DNA from: Massospora cicadina
Taxonomy: Eukaryota > Entomophthoromycota > Entomophthoromycetes > Entomophthorales > Entomophthoraceae
Assembly: GCA_022478985.1 (NCBI GenBank)
Contig: JAKSZP010006616.1
Span: 124,001-188,000, forward strand
DNA length: 64,000 nucleotides
Direction: 5' to 3'
In this document: positions 34,950-46,384 of the stretch, piece after piece
Numbering within the stretch: the first letter of the stretch is position 1
Layout: every line of letters starts with the position of its first letter
Made by a program: the position numbers and the translations under genes
The notes under the pieces: model-generated
Seen by the model: only the letters and a program-made list of their open reading frames with translations
Databases searched by the model: none
What the model was told of the DNA's origin: nothing

Positions 34950-36795
34950 GTTTAATTTACCACCGCCGTTTGGCCATGTCCACTTCCTGATTGATGTCCT
35001 CAGATCCGCCGCCTGATGCACCAATATGGGGCAGTGGTGATCCACACCCAAGAGCTTCCGCCCTGTGGGGAAGCCATTCAGATGGGCCCATATAGTCTAG
35101 CCACTCTTCTGGTCAATTTGTCTCTCCACGGGACCTAGTGCTCCACCTGGCGCGCATTCACCTAAACTACTCCCATCCTCTTGCCCTTCCTTACTACAAT
35201 ATTTGTTTTTGTCTCCATGTCAATTATAGACGTATATTATGTTATGCTGACAAAGCAATAATTGAACTGTCCACTGCTACCTTTGCACCATATGGATTTA
35301 TCAATTTCCACTCTTAAGGGCAACTTTTATATCAGATATAAACGGAGGAGTAGGTTGCTGTGGTAGCAATGACTCCTTTAATCTATAAAAGCACCCCCAT
35401 TCCTACTACTTGTACTTGTCTCCCTTCTGGTACTACCCTGATGGTGTTAATTGCAAACCTCCCTTCCCATCTTCCACCCCATATACTGTATGATATTTTA
35501 ATGTCAGGACTTTTGCTAATGGAACTCAGCCCAGCCTCATCTTCATAGCTCCTTTGGGGATGAGCGCCTTGTTACCCCTCGCACCACTGCCTTTATCATC
35601 CCTCAACAACGTGCCATCACCCAACAAATTTCCCTGCATGCTTGCATCACTGCAGCACCAGAGAATTTCTTTTGGGCATGGGTCAATAACACTCAACAAT
35701 TTCGTCCATTCTGTTTTGGATTAGACCACTGTAAGAAATCCTACCCCAAAGCCAGTCCTTCTTCTATTTCTGACCCCTTGTCAGTGACATCCAAATGGCT
35801 TATTTTGTTGCCACCCCCCAACGCCCTCAATTGTAGGGCCAGAGCAGAAATCTGCTCCATCCAATTCCTACAGCCACACTAACCCACCTTCATTCCAACC
35901 ATCAATTGGAATCATGCTTAGACCACTACTTGCCACCAACCAACTTCCCATTCTTCAACTACCACTAACCCTTATTCAGCCTTGCCTGATCATATTAACC
36001 TTAATCCTTAGGCTCTATTGAATGAGGTTGACGAAACAGTTGAAATTGTCATCCATGAGGAGGATAAATCTGGTGAAAGCCCCATGGAGGGCTATAGCTT
36101 GTCTAAATTATAAATTCTTATTTTGACAATCCTCTCCCGCCCAGACGTTATTCCCCTAATCCCTATACCATCTCATTCTGAAGTGACTACCATCTAGCCT
36201 TAGCAGCAGTGGACTCACCCCATAATTTCCTCCTCCACAAAGCAGTGAAAAAATCTTTTTATGGATTTTTATTTGAGTTACATCCGTTTAACTCCCCCAG
36301 ATTTTCATTAAGAAGCGCGGGAAGAAATGACAAAGTTGCCCCACACAGACGCAAACGCTTCATCATATGTTTCTAGCCTGTAGTATTTAGCCCAAAAACT
36401 AAAAGCACCCAGAAAAGTCTTTTCTATTTTGCGTTACTCCCAGATGCCCGCGTTAAAGCTAAACATCATTTTGAAGAATATGTAAAAGCTATCCTCCAGG
36501 CTGATATTGTGTATTTTATTCCTTTTTTAAGCATCCTCAACCCGCACCATGCTGATGCCCCAACACCCTTGCTCTTAGCTTATATCTGTCATATCGATCA
36601 TGTCACTGTTTTTGTCACTGCTGTGCCTGATGTTGAGCCGCCTGACCCTCCTATCCCTCTGCCATGGTGAGTTAGCGTTCCTCTGCTCCTTGTCTGGTTG
36701 AAGGTTTATTTTGTTTTGTTCTATCGCCCCAAGTGTCTTGGCTTTAAAGCTTTGTATCAGTACTGTCTGTCCCCTGGTCAGTCTGACTCAAATAG
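34950..36795 (+). mobile_element. ORF1-only non-LTR element, copy A
   Basis: The unit is about 1.85 kb with an imperfect flanking repeat (ATTTTAACAAGA at 34,938-34,949; ATTTTAAAAAAGA at 36,796-36,808). The ORF starts near 34,994 with MSSDPPPDAPIWGSGDP and continues through SPRDLVLHLARIHLNYSHPL, TPLIYKSTPIPT, NLPSHLPPHILYD, a knuckle remnant FCFGLDHCKKSYPKA, and the C-terminal HHADAPTPLLLAYI. The 3' end (36,768-36,795) is CTGTCCCCTGGTCAGTCTGA followed by CTCAAATAG. There is no EN or RT sequence. Confidence 0.78.
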
Positions 36796-36808
36796 ATTTT
36801 AAAAAAGA

Positions 36809-37189
36809 ACGCTGCACATGTATGTTCACAAATTCTTCCTCATATCCCTTTTATTTTATCTTTCCATTTCACCGTAATTAGTGCAGTATTGTCCCCTGGT
36901 TTGTAACTATTAGCTATTACAAATAAATATTCTAAGGTTAAATTTAAGAAATCCAAAATACCAAAAGTTGTGATTTCACATCTCTGAAATGATTTAATTT
37001 TTAAATTTAATGCATATAGAATATTTTTAAATTTTTATATGGTTTTATAAAATATATTTTCATAAAATTAAGTTCCTTCAAGCAACCAGATAATAGTTGC
37101 TGGGATGTTGGCATTCATTAAGGAATTCAATGCCTATATTTATGATTAATTTGTGTAGCTCTTGTTGGGCTAACATTTATTATTTGAAA
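36809..37189. other. AT-rich spacer
   Basis: No gene is visible. A short echo of the 3' end, TGTCCCCTGGTTTGTAACTA, occurs near 36,890, which may be a second truncated insertion or chance. Confidence 0.3.
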
Positions 37190-37200
37190 ATCAATTTACA

Positions 37201-37371
37201 CTTAATTTAAATGAGGTAAGTTGACCAGGGGATGGACATTACAAAACTCGAAAAGCTAACATATAAACCCTCACTGAACAAAATGAACAAACCTCAAAAA
37301 ATGAGTAGATGACACACTAAACGTGAGCACAACCTATCAGGTGGAATAGCAGGAACCGCTTATCCTATCAT

Positions 37372-37456
<85 letters not shown>

Positions 37457-39185
37457 GGGAAGGGGGATCTGGGGGCTTATCATTGGCCTCTGCTTCACCC
37501 CAAAGCACGACAAGGGCTACAGTGGAGAGCAGGGACGTCTGGGCGTCGTGGGATATGGAAATAAATTTCAAATGATCAGGGTGACAGGAAGACAGCGAAT
37601 GAATATAAGAGATATGACATAGCTGGCCAAATATGTTTTAGCTTTCATGCCTGTGTCAGGGAGCTCTACAAACATAGTGATATTGGTGCGGGTAATCTTG
37701 AATTTTGGATTCAGCGCCACCACTACCATGTTTTTGATGGCGTTGTTGGCAGCTTTGTGAGAATCAGCCACAATCTGCTTTTGGAGCCTATTGGCAGATG
37801 AGGGGATAATGGGAGAATGAATTCCTCCTGCGAGCATCACAACTGATTTGGCGGCAGCTTTGTGGACAGGGCGACAATCTTACTTAGCCGTTGCTACAAC
37901 AGCCAGTTGGTAGTTGCCATGGAATGTTTCAGCGTTTTGCTGGGGGTTTTATAAGCAATGTGGTAGTGTTGTGTTGTGGTCAGTAAATGTAAACTTCTCG
38001 AGTTGGATAGTGCTGTTTGCATAATATTCCTGGACTCATCATTTTAGCCTTTAGATCCCAAGGATTTTGGTTGAAATGAATTGGGGAATTGGAATATTCC
38101 TGAGGTTTGTATTATTCATTGGAGGATGCATGGGAGCAAACTGTAGTCCAATCCTGTGCTCGATTAGAGGGAGCGTTTGTGGCACTGGGGCGAGGAGGAG
38201 GCTGATTGGTGGCTGCTGGCGTAGCTACATCAACAGGCTTTGGGGAGGTGGGAGTATCGTGCCCCATAACAAAGCTGGCTGGGGTGGGTGGCAGATTATA
38301 AAGCAGGCAGACAAAAAATCAGAGCTGTCAGAAGCAGCTAAGGAAGGGTATTTGCATTTGAAGTGGTCCAACTTAAAGCAGGATGGGCAGATCATCCGCC
38401 CACCCTCAACGCGGGCCTAGAAAGGATGGTCAGGTGCAGAGGGGATGACAGTGCAAGGGGAATTGACAAGGCAATTTTACTAGATTCAGGGCTGATTGTG
38501 GCATATGACCGAGGCCCAGCGAGGTGTGTGGCCCCATTTTAGACCACAGTTTTTCAAAATGGGTTGGACCCATAAGCTGCCAAACCTTCCATTAGCTCCT
38601 GGTTGAGCGCATCAGGGAGAAGGTGGGTGGGCAAATCAGCATACTGAACCACCAAAGTATTATTCGCTGGGAACTGGGTCTGAATTGTGAGGAGAAGGGT
38701 ACCCTTGAAAACCAGGGGCACAGTTGCCGCAATGGTGGCGTTGGATTCACAGTGAAGCCAAGATCAAGAATATCCCCTATAGGGGCATAAGTCAATAATA
38801 TGGCAGGAGTCATCACCGCCTGATACATTTTAATAATGGCTTGATCATGGTAAAGGAACAGTTTACCATAATTGACCATAAGGCTGAAATGCATGTTGCT
38901 CTGGGGAAGCACCAGGCGGCAATGAGGCACCACTTTGGTATAAGCAAGGTGGGCGTCGAGGTCCTTGGGTGGAACGAATCTTCCCAGAGCTTTGGTATGA
39001 CTGGGTGAGCCAGTCCAAGCACGTTTTCCTGTCAGATGGAAAACAGTGGGGGGTTTCACAGCTGCCTCACACTGGGGCAGCCAGCGGGGAGTCTGAGGAC
39101 ATTGGTAAGTTATGGCGGGTGATCAAAGATTTGCTTTTTTCTGAAAGATTTTGCTTTAGAATTATGCTTCACGGAAAGAGAATGT
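37201..39185 (-). mobile_element. ORF1-only non-LTR element, copy B
   Basis: The unit is 1985 bp with a perfect 11 bp flanking repeat ATCAATTTACA (37,190-37,200 and 39,186-39,196). On the minus strand it begins MSSDSPLAAPV near 39,103 and continues with GRFVPPKDLDAHLAYTKVVP and LMVNYGKLFLYHDQAIIKMY. It then decays, and a late block ITRTNITMFVELPDTGMKAK aligns with ITRHSISLFTQLPEARKVAE of copy C. The 3' end (37,213-37,237) is GTCCATCCCCTGGTCAAC. A long (GA)n tract lies near its 3' end. There is no EN or RT. Confidence 0.82.
37375..37452. repeat. (GA)39 microsatellite inside copy B
   Basis: This is a perfect dinucleotide run of 78 bp. At the same place in copy C the plus strand reads GGCAGAGGGTGAGGAGGGG, so the tract probably expanded from this purine-rich seed. 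A long minus-strand Leu-Ser frame across it is an artefact of the repeat. Confidence 0.95.
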
Positions 39186-39196
39186 ATCAATTTACA

Positions 39197-40089
39197 GTTT
39201 ATAGTAAACTAGGTGGGTTGACCATGGGACATTTATACCATGCAGATTTTTTACCCTGTGCTAGTCTCAAACTTGTGTCAATCAAAACCTGAACCAGATT
39301 GGAGCAGGAACCACCCCACTATGCTACCACTCCTCATATTAATTTACACTTAAATCACATAAAATTCTTGTTATTTCTCTAAAGTAAAAGCCCATCTTTC
39401 TTATGTCTGGACCTTACTTGGGAGTGGTGTTTTTGTCTATTTCTTAATCTTAATTTATTAATTTAATCTGGTTGGCAAAGGAGAAAAACAAGTTATGAAA
39501 TTTTGTTAGGGCATTTGCGCTTAAAGCTCAAGATGTTGTGACATTATAAACTAGAGCAACTTTGACTAGTGCATGCCTGGAACAACCTCTAGTTGAAACT
39601 TATGCAGCAGTATGAGCATTAGCTTAATTTAGCATTGAAGGTATGGATGAACCAAATTAGGCGAAACATGATTGCTCACCATACCTCGGCTTATATCAGA
39701 GCCAGGGTTGGTATGCACCATTTAAGCGCAGCCCTGTGAAGCCCTCTGGGTGACAGAGTCTGGCGATGTATTAAGTCCCACACCTTGGTCTATTGTGGTA
39801 TATTTTGTGTTATCTATCTGTCATGTATGTATTAAAAGATCACCAAAATCATCAAAAATTAAAATTTCCTTTTGGTATTGTTTGAGTCATACATTTGAAA
39901 TTCTAATGCAGCCTATTATAAACCAAGTGATCAAGATAAACCTCTTTAGGCATAGATTTTAAATATTGTCAAATGGCAAGCAAGGTCTTGGGAACATATC
40001 TGTTACAAGTTTGATCCACCTCAGATAAAATAATAGTGATTTCAATAACATTATAAGTAATATTTACTGTATTAGATCCTTTATATTAT
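39197..40089. other. Spacer with no recognisable gene
   Basis: Short frames only (for example 39,750-39,962 plus), AT-rich, with no motif and no repeat partner identified in the window. Confidence 0.4.
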
Positions 40090-40094
40090 AAATT

Positions 40095-40930
40095 TTATTT
40101 GGGGAGGCCGACTATGGGATGGACACTTCCAATAAAACTACAGCTACAAAACGCAAGAAAGAACGAGGGACACCCTGAGGAACCGTGGCTACCACCTGTT
40201 TCCAGCGGAACATCCAATGGAAGGAAGAGGGGGAGTGACAGGAGTCCTGGACCAAAACTGAACACAAATGAAGGAAAGGGTTCTGACAAGGGGAACCAGA
40301 TATGGAACCAGGACAGCACCAACCATCGTTGGTGGGATGGCAGGTGGCCAAACAGCCAGACTTTAATGTGATCCATGAGGTGGGAATGAAAGCGATGCAC
40401 AGCTTCATGGAGGGTTGGAGTAGTGACAGATAGTGCGTCATGGACAATGGTGTGTATTTTCCATAGCGCTCTTGCAACAATTAAGGCGTGGAACGATGGG
40501 TGAATATGGGAGGTCATGGATAAGGAAAAGTCTTTTTTGGAAAGGCTGAAAAACCTGCGTACTTTCTTGGAAAAAGAGGCGCATAACGTGCCGCCAAATC
40601 TCCTGTGATGGCGGGCAAACTTACAAGCGATAGACTAAAGATCTGTATTAAACGCATACAATTCATTAAGATTGAGAGTCATTGGACTTCTCAGCTGTGC
40701 AGTACACCATTATCAAGAATCTCCACACATGTGCGCAAATTTGGGGTTGTATTAGAGGATGGTGAGTGAACCGCCAAGTATGCGTCTGGGTCTCCAAAGA
40801 GTATGGGATGTCAAGGTTTTTCAAAAGGGGATTTGAGAGGGACATTCGGGGTATCAGGTCATTCAGAACGGCTTGCTAATGAACTTCTTGTTTGAAACGG
40901 GGAAGTAGGGCGACCCTTCTGGGAGGTGTG
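40095..40930 (-). pseudogene. LINE copy 2 ORF2 C-terminal part
   Basis: The 140-residue frame 40,517-40,095 reads LIVARALWKIHTIVHDALSV and AVHRFHSHLMDHIKVWLFGH, matching ALVVAIAMWTIHTIVLDAIA and AVHRFRSHLVDHFQAWMFGY of copy 1. To its right, broken sequence corresponds to the part of copy 1 around the CCHC motif. Confidence 0.8.
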
Positions 40931-40935
40931 TCCAC

Positions 40936-41993
40936 TGTAGGGATTTTAAACAGATGAATCCTTCTGATAGTATCAGAGTTAGGGGTTTTGGTTAGTCGGG
41001 CGTAATTGTTGGCTAATCGCTTAGTTTGATACTATTTAATGTTATAATTTATTTGAGTTTAGGTTCAGCAGAAGCTGTGTTCACTGCTGAAATGCCATAT
41101 GAAAATCGTTGTGGGAGTTTCCAGCAGAAAGCTGATGAATCCAATACAAGTCCAAAATTTTTCCAACAACTAATTTGGAGCACCAGTGACTCATGTCAAG
41201 GATACTTGAAGTCCTAATTATTTACAAATTTATTACAATTAACCAGCGACTTATGCTGAGGATGGATTGACCTAATTTAATATTTGGTTATCAGATGAGC
41301 GGATCTGGAGGAAATCACTATGAAGTATGAATGAACAAGTTTACGATCTGGTAGAGTTGTGGCATCAAGAGGCCAATGGGTTTTTCAGTAGTTGATTGGC
41401 CAAAGAGTACCCGGGTGCAATAGCCATGAAAGTAGTAAAAATAGTTATCCATTCCCTCCTAATAAACATCTCTCTTGCACTATTCTTTCTTTTATTTTAT
41501 AGTAGCTAGTTCCATGTGGAGTAGAGATAGATAGGATAGGGGATCCCCAATAGGCGTGGGTAAAACACCTGGAGTGGTCAGTGGTGCCAGCTCCCATGCC
41601 TCTTCCTTATAAAGAACCAATGGGAATCTGGCCAGCTGGCTACTAGCGGATGCGCTGACAGGCCGCCAACCCTATTGGGGTGCAGCGTGGGAGTTGCCAT
41701 AGCCACCCAGTAGGGGGATGGACTCACTGGGGCATGCCCAGATGGGTTGGTGAAGGGTCGCGAGGGTGGGGCAGCATGGAATTGCCTAAGACACCCAGGA
41801 CGGGGGCAGGACTTGCAGGGCACACGCTGAGGACACCTGGGGCTAAAGGCGAAGCCATTGGTGTTTAAATGGTGGGTTGGACTCAGGACTTGTAGGGTTT
41901 GGTACGCCAATGAAGGCAAAACAGAAAAGGGCCACCAGTCTTCATACTGGTTGGCCTGGCACACTAGTGGAGCTCAGGGTCAATTTCGCGACA
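40936..41993 (+). repeat. Solo LTR of the miniature-element family, inserted in LINE copy 2
   Basis: This single 1058 bp LTR is homologous to 19,995-21,139 and 21,317-22,456. It starts TGTAGGG and ends TTTCGCGACA. A perfect 5 bp duplication TCCAC (40,931-40,935 and 41,994-41,998) flanks it, and LINE sequence is continuous across the site (copy 1: ATTAGTGGACATACAACC). The orientation relative to the plus strand is the same as in the miniature element. It most likely arose by LTR-LTR recombination. Confidence 0.88.
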
Positions 41994-41998
41994 TCCAC

Positions 41999-43940
41999 TG
42001 ATGCTTATTCTCCACTCAGCACTCCGCATGGAGAGGAGAATATGTTTGAATTGGGGCGCCGTCCCATGCAGGCCGGCGGCAGAGGGATGAGAGCCAAGAT
42101 AGTTTAACAAGGAATGTGGCGTGTAGAATTGCTGAGGCCCAGTATGCGGAAAAGTTGGAGTGGGTTGCGCATGACCAGCGTTGGGCTGGGAGTGTGGTTG
42201 GTGACTGCTGCGATCCAGATGCCAAGTATTTTTGTGACATGGGCCTTGAAGTTGAAAGGCTCATACCACCACTAAGGCGAGGGCCAAACATGACATCCAG
42301 GCGCACTGGCGGTGGGCGGCCTAACCAAAGCCACCCTTGTAGGAGGGCATATAAAAAGGTGAAGAAAGAGGGGGGAAAGGCGAGAGCATGGGCCAAAAAT
42401 CAGACTTTGGACAGAGACATAGAGTTTGCAAGCATAACCCAGTCTGGGAGTGTATCCTGGTGGGCCCTGAGGATAGCGATGCGCTTTGTAACATTTTTTA
42501 AATATGGTGCTCCATCACCGATGAGGCATACCTTCCCGCCACCAGCCACACACCCCAAATGGCATACCAGACCAGCTTTGGGGCTTAGCATAAAAGAGAG
42601 CACAAGCAGGTGGTATGGTTTGGGCAGGGCAAGTGAACCTGTGAGATAGCTGCTGAAGCAGGTAGGTTACGGGGTGCTGGTGATCAGCGGGCTTGGTAAC
42701 AGCTGAGGGGAATGATTTTGTTTTTGGAGGCGTTAAGTGTGGCGTTACAGACCCTGGAGTAATCATGTATATTTGCCTCCAGTGCGCATGCATCTTATTT
42801 GTTAGACACCCCAACCACACTATAATCAGCATATACCAGCATCTTAACTGGTGCTTGGCCTTGCACTTGGACACCAGTAAGGTAGGCATTTATGTTGCGC
42901 AAAAGTGGGTTGAAGCTAAAGTTTTACAAGAGTGGACTTAAAGGGTCCCCTTGGCGGAGGCCCCTTTGTGGGTGAGCCACATCAGTGAGGAAACCAGGGC
43001 CACGCACAGCCATTGTGGCGGATTCCATAAGCAAAATTACCAATTAACGAAACGATGGGGGAGGTGGAACTTGTGGAGGCAGGCTTTGAGGTTATCCCAG
43101 TTGACAATATCATAAGCCTTCTGATGGTACAAGAAAACAAGTGCATCAGTAGCCATGGATTATCAGACTTTGGCTACAGTGTGTATGTTGTCCCATATAG
43201 ACCTCTTGGGAATGAAACTAAATTGCTTAGAGGAGATTATATTAGAGGCAACTTCCCCTAGGCGGTTGTCCATAATTTTAGTAGATAATTTAGTATTGAT
43301 GTTATAAAGTGAAATGGGGTGCCAGTTAGCCAAGTTCGTCTTATCCCCTTTTTTTATATAGCTTTATAGTGTATGCCTCCAGGCCCCAGGAAGGAGGCGC
43401 GTTTCTATCTAACACTGGTTCATTGAGGCTAGCAACAAAGAGTAGAAAAGATTAAAACATCTCTTAAAGGACTAATAAGGAATCCCATCTGGACCTTGTC
43501 ATTTCCTGTGTGGTGCACTGCAAATGGGATATCACAGTTTGTCCCGGTAATAAAATTCATCAATTCCAGGTACCAGGAAGTGGTACAGATATGTGCGCTA
43601 TTTTAAATCTTCAATTTCGGCCAGTTTGACTGGATTGAATCAATACATTTGGAGTAATAGTTTCAAAATTTGACTGCCACTTTGGCTGTAATTTCTGTGA
43701 CAGAGTGGTTCGGCTGCCTCATCTGTGTGCAGGCCAAGCTCTGTCATGGTGTGAAGAATCTTTTGAAAAAAAGGCGGAGCATGTGTCACCACCATTATAT
43801 TTTTTGCCTTGAACTGAACACAAATGCAATGTTTGTGTTGCCTTACCAATGCGTTGAGATGAGCAGACACTTTTTCCCAATTGTAACCCCAAGCTGGGCT
43901 GTAGCATTCAGCAGGGACATTAGACTCCATGTGGTCCACT
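41999..43940 (-). pseudogene. LINE copy 2 ORF2 reverse transcriptase
   Basis: Minus-strand frames give FLYALLQGWLWLGRPPPVRL, NVTKRIAILRAHQDTLPDWV and, near 42,840, VKMLVYADYSVVGVSNK. The catalytic FADD of copy 1 has become YADY, so the second Asp is lost. Blocks equivalent to the fingers and palm continue to about 43,600, with MDHMESNVPAECYSPAWGY (copy 1: AHLESNIPATGYSPAWGQ) at 43,939. Confidence 0.8.
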
Positions 43941-43959
43941 TATGCAATTGTGCACATAA

Positions 43960-44888
43960 TGATCAATGAGGTGGCTTGTGAGTGACGCGAAGAGAGGTGG
44001 CATGCCTATTGGATGGTGTTCGCTTTGAAGGTTGACCAGGTGATCAGTGGGTCCACACAGAAAGGTTTGGCAAACTCCAGTGCCAACGTTTCTGTGTCCA
44101 CCCATAGAAAAAACCTGGGCTACGTGATCTCAGCTGGATTTATTTTGCACCACTTTGGCACCAGTGCCACTGTGATTAACAAAGAGAAGGAATTTGACAC
44201 AAACCTGTGGTCAGTGAAATTAAATTTGTTTTGTTATGAAGAGTGCATTTTGAGACCAAAAGTTCAATGGGGCAAAAATAAGCTCAGTGCGGGATATACC
44301 TCAGCTGACTGTTGTGCACATGGGGACAGGACATGTAGGGGAGCAGCGATTCATGTTTAAGGAGGGTATCAAAAAGCTTCCAAATTGGCTTTTTAGAACG
44401 CAAGGTTTGACGTGCTCCTTATGGTGGTAGGCGTAGAAGGCATCAGCCAGTGGACAGGTTGGCCCATCAGTCCAAGTCCCCCACCACAAATGGATCAGTA
44501 TATAGTGGGTGGGAAGCTGCAGCCAATAGGAATTCCCAGAGATCCCGTTCTCAGATTGGGGCATAAATACTAACAATAGCATGCACTTCATTATCCCATA
44601 AAAAGACACAAAAAGCACATGCACATTAAGGTAAGAAAATTTTAGAATTAAATTTAAAAACTATGGGTTGCACTTATAATTATCCCACAGTGCGGTGACC
44701 AAAAAGAAAGGGAGGAAGTAGCATAATTGCCCATATTTCCTTGGCACTATGTGGAAGTGGTTTACCTGAAAGGCCAAAATGTCCAAAGGTAAATTAATTT
44801 TTAAAAAACTCAGTTTCTTATCCCAAGACGGTGAGGCCTTTAGTCCAGCAATGTTCAACATTCCTATTGTGAAGGCTCCCCCCATCAC
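43960..44888 (-). pseudogene. LINE copy 2 ORF2 endonuclease
   Basis: It begins MMGGAFTIGMLNIAGLKASP and continues NLPLDILAFQVNHFHIVPRK. Where copy 1 has DILAIQESH this copy has DILAFQVNH, so the metal-binding Glu of the endonuclease is replaced by Val. Later blocks are recognisable but broken. Confidence 0.78.
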
Positions 44889-45206
44889 ACCTTAGGTGCA
44901 ATGGGAGGGGCTCCATTGCCATCCTTTGCCACTTTCTCAGCAGGAGTAGTTTTTAGACCTTGTATTTGGTGCTTGATACGAGGTCTTAAGAGATTCCTTT
45001 GCTTTGTATGTAGTTTTGGTTTTAGTGTTTTTTGTTGATTTGTTTTTGTTTTTCACTTCGCTTTGCTCCTGAGTTGCACCATTAGAGGTCAACAAAAATT
45101 CAGGAGGGAAGTGGATGGTTGAATTGGTTTTTATAAAGGCTTGGTAATTTAGCTCAGGTAAATCCAAATCATCCATTGGGTCCTCAGGTTGGTTGGGCCA
45201 ATCTGA

Positions 45207-46050
45207 TTATTGAACGGCTTCTTGAACCGCTTCAGCAGTGAATAAATCAATGTTATACTGGGTATGGGAAGGTGGGTTCATGGAAACAGCCGTAGCTGCT
45301 ACCTTGGTTGCTACTCTGCTGGCCTGCTTGGCCTTTATGCGTTCTTGTGGGAACACAGGTTTTACCTGAATATAACACTCCTGCGCATCCCAAGGGAATT
45401 TGGCGTCAGTGTCAATGGATGGTTCATAATGGGATTTGGCACTTACCATTGCGTTGGTGAGGATTTTTCTGTGAAAAGCTCTCTTTGGAGGGTCAGGTGT
45501 GGGCCTTGCGGCCAAAATAACAACAGAAGGTGAAGATGAGATGTACGCTGTCCACTGTAAAGTGGAATAGGCACGTTTATTGCCCTTCAATATTGAGCAT
45601 TGAAGTGTGTGGTATTTGGGGTCAGATCTTCTGCTATCACCGTAGATGGGTTGAAAGTGCAATTGCTTTGCCCATACTATGATCTGTCATATTGCATGAA
45701 GAACTGGATTTCAAACGATTGTAAATCCCTGTAGTGTTTAATCATCTGAGAGGTAACTTTCAAGTACTGTGCGCTTTATTGTTGTGGAGAGGAATTCAAA
45801 CATAACATAAATTTGGTTAGACTTGGCCCAACAAGTGCGCTTCGTTTCAATCACCCATTGACCTTCCAGGAGAGCTATCACCACATGCATCTGTGCAGCT
45901 TTTTCTGCTGCTTGCTTGGTTTTAATTTCAAGGTCAAGACAACAATAGGTCATAGAATGAGGTGCTATGTACACAATGAACGGGAAGTAGTTATGTACAT
46001 CACCACAGAACTTTTCCTACTGTGCCATCGAATTAATATCCAAAAAAAAC
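45207..46050 (-). pseudogene. LINE copy 2 ORF1
   Basis: A 78-residue piece (45,974-45,738) contains LLEGQWVIETKRTCWAKSNQ, matching LPEGQWVVETKCTRWTKSNK of copy 1. A second frame (45,662-45,207) has SHYEPSIDTDAKFPWDAQEC (copy 1: AHYEPTASTKEAFPWGAQGC). The zinc knuckle is not readable in this copy. Confidence 0.8.
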
Positions 46051-46384
46051 TCATAGCCCATGCTCCACAGATGACAGGTGATGGGAATGGGGAGATTTGA
46101 TGCATTGGTTGCATTTGGTTTGCCAAGACAAAATCTCCTGCGAGATATTTACTGCCATTTTCTTCATTTTTTCATAGCCACTGGTGCCACCAGGGAGTTT
46201 CTTAACTTTGGGTGGTGGGAAGCCCAATCCTATGCCCTTTACTTTGCTAGCCCAACTACTACCCTAAATTGGGTGCACACTAATCTCCTTTAAGAGATTA
46301 TCATACTTACCTAGTCTTGAATCAAATATGTTGCAATTTGTGATTGCAAAGAGAGAGAAAAATTTGGGGAGAGAAATTTATTTT

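Larger units (their letters stand above)
40101..46373 (-). mobile_element. LINE copy 2, full length, interrupted by a solo LTR
   Basis: This is the same LINE as 25,345-30,631 on the opposite strand. Both share the leader (TGATAATCTC...GATTAGT and upstream), ORF1, EN, RT and C-terminal region. The 3' end at about 40,101-40,124 reads GTCCATCCCATAGTCGGC on the minus strand. Probable flanking repeats AAATTTTATTT (40,090-40,100) and AAATTTATTTT (46,374-46,384) differ by one indel. Without the 1.06 kb solo LTR the copy is about 5.2 kb, matching copy 1. It is more decayed than copy 1. Confidence 0.85.

Noticed and set aside
37368..37571. Leu-Ser repeat protein on the minus strand
   Set aside because: It is only the translation of the (GA)39 microsatellite.
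41578..41964. 128-residue minus-strand frame as part of LINE copy 2
   Set aside because: It lies in the solo LTR, not in LINE sequence; LINE similarity stops at 41,994 and resumes below 40,936.
46310..46335. Splice donor-like GACTAGGTAAGT on the minus strand, hinting at a spliced gene
   Set aside because: It lies in the leader of LINE copy 2, and copy 1 has a different sequence there, so it is probably chance.
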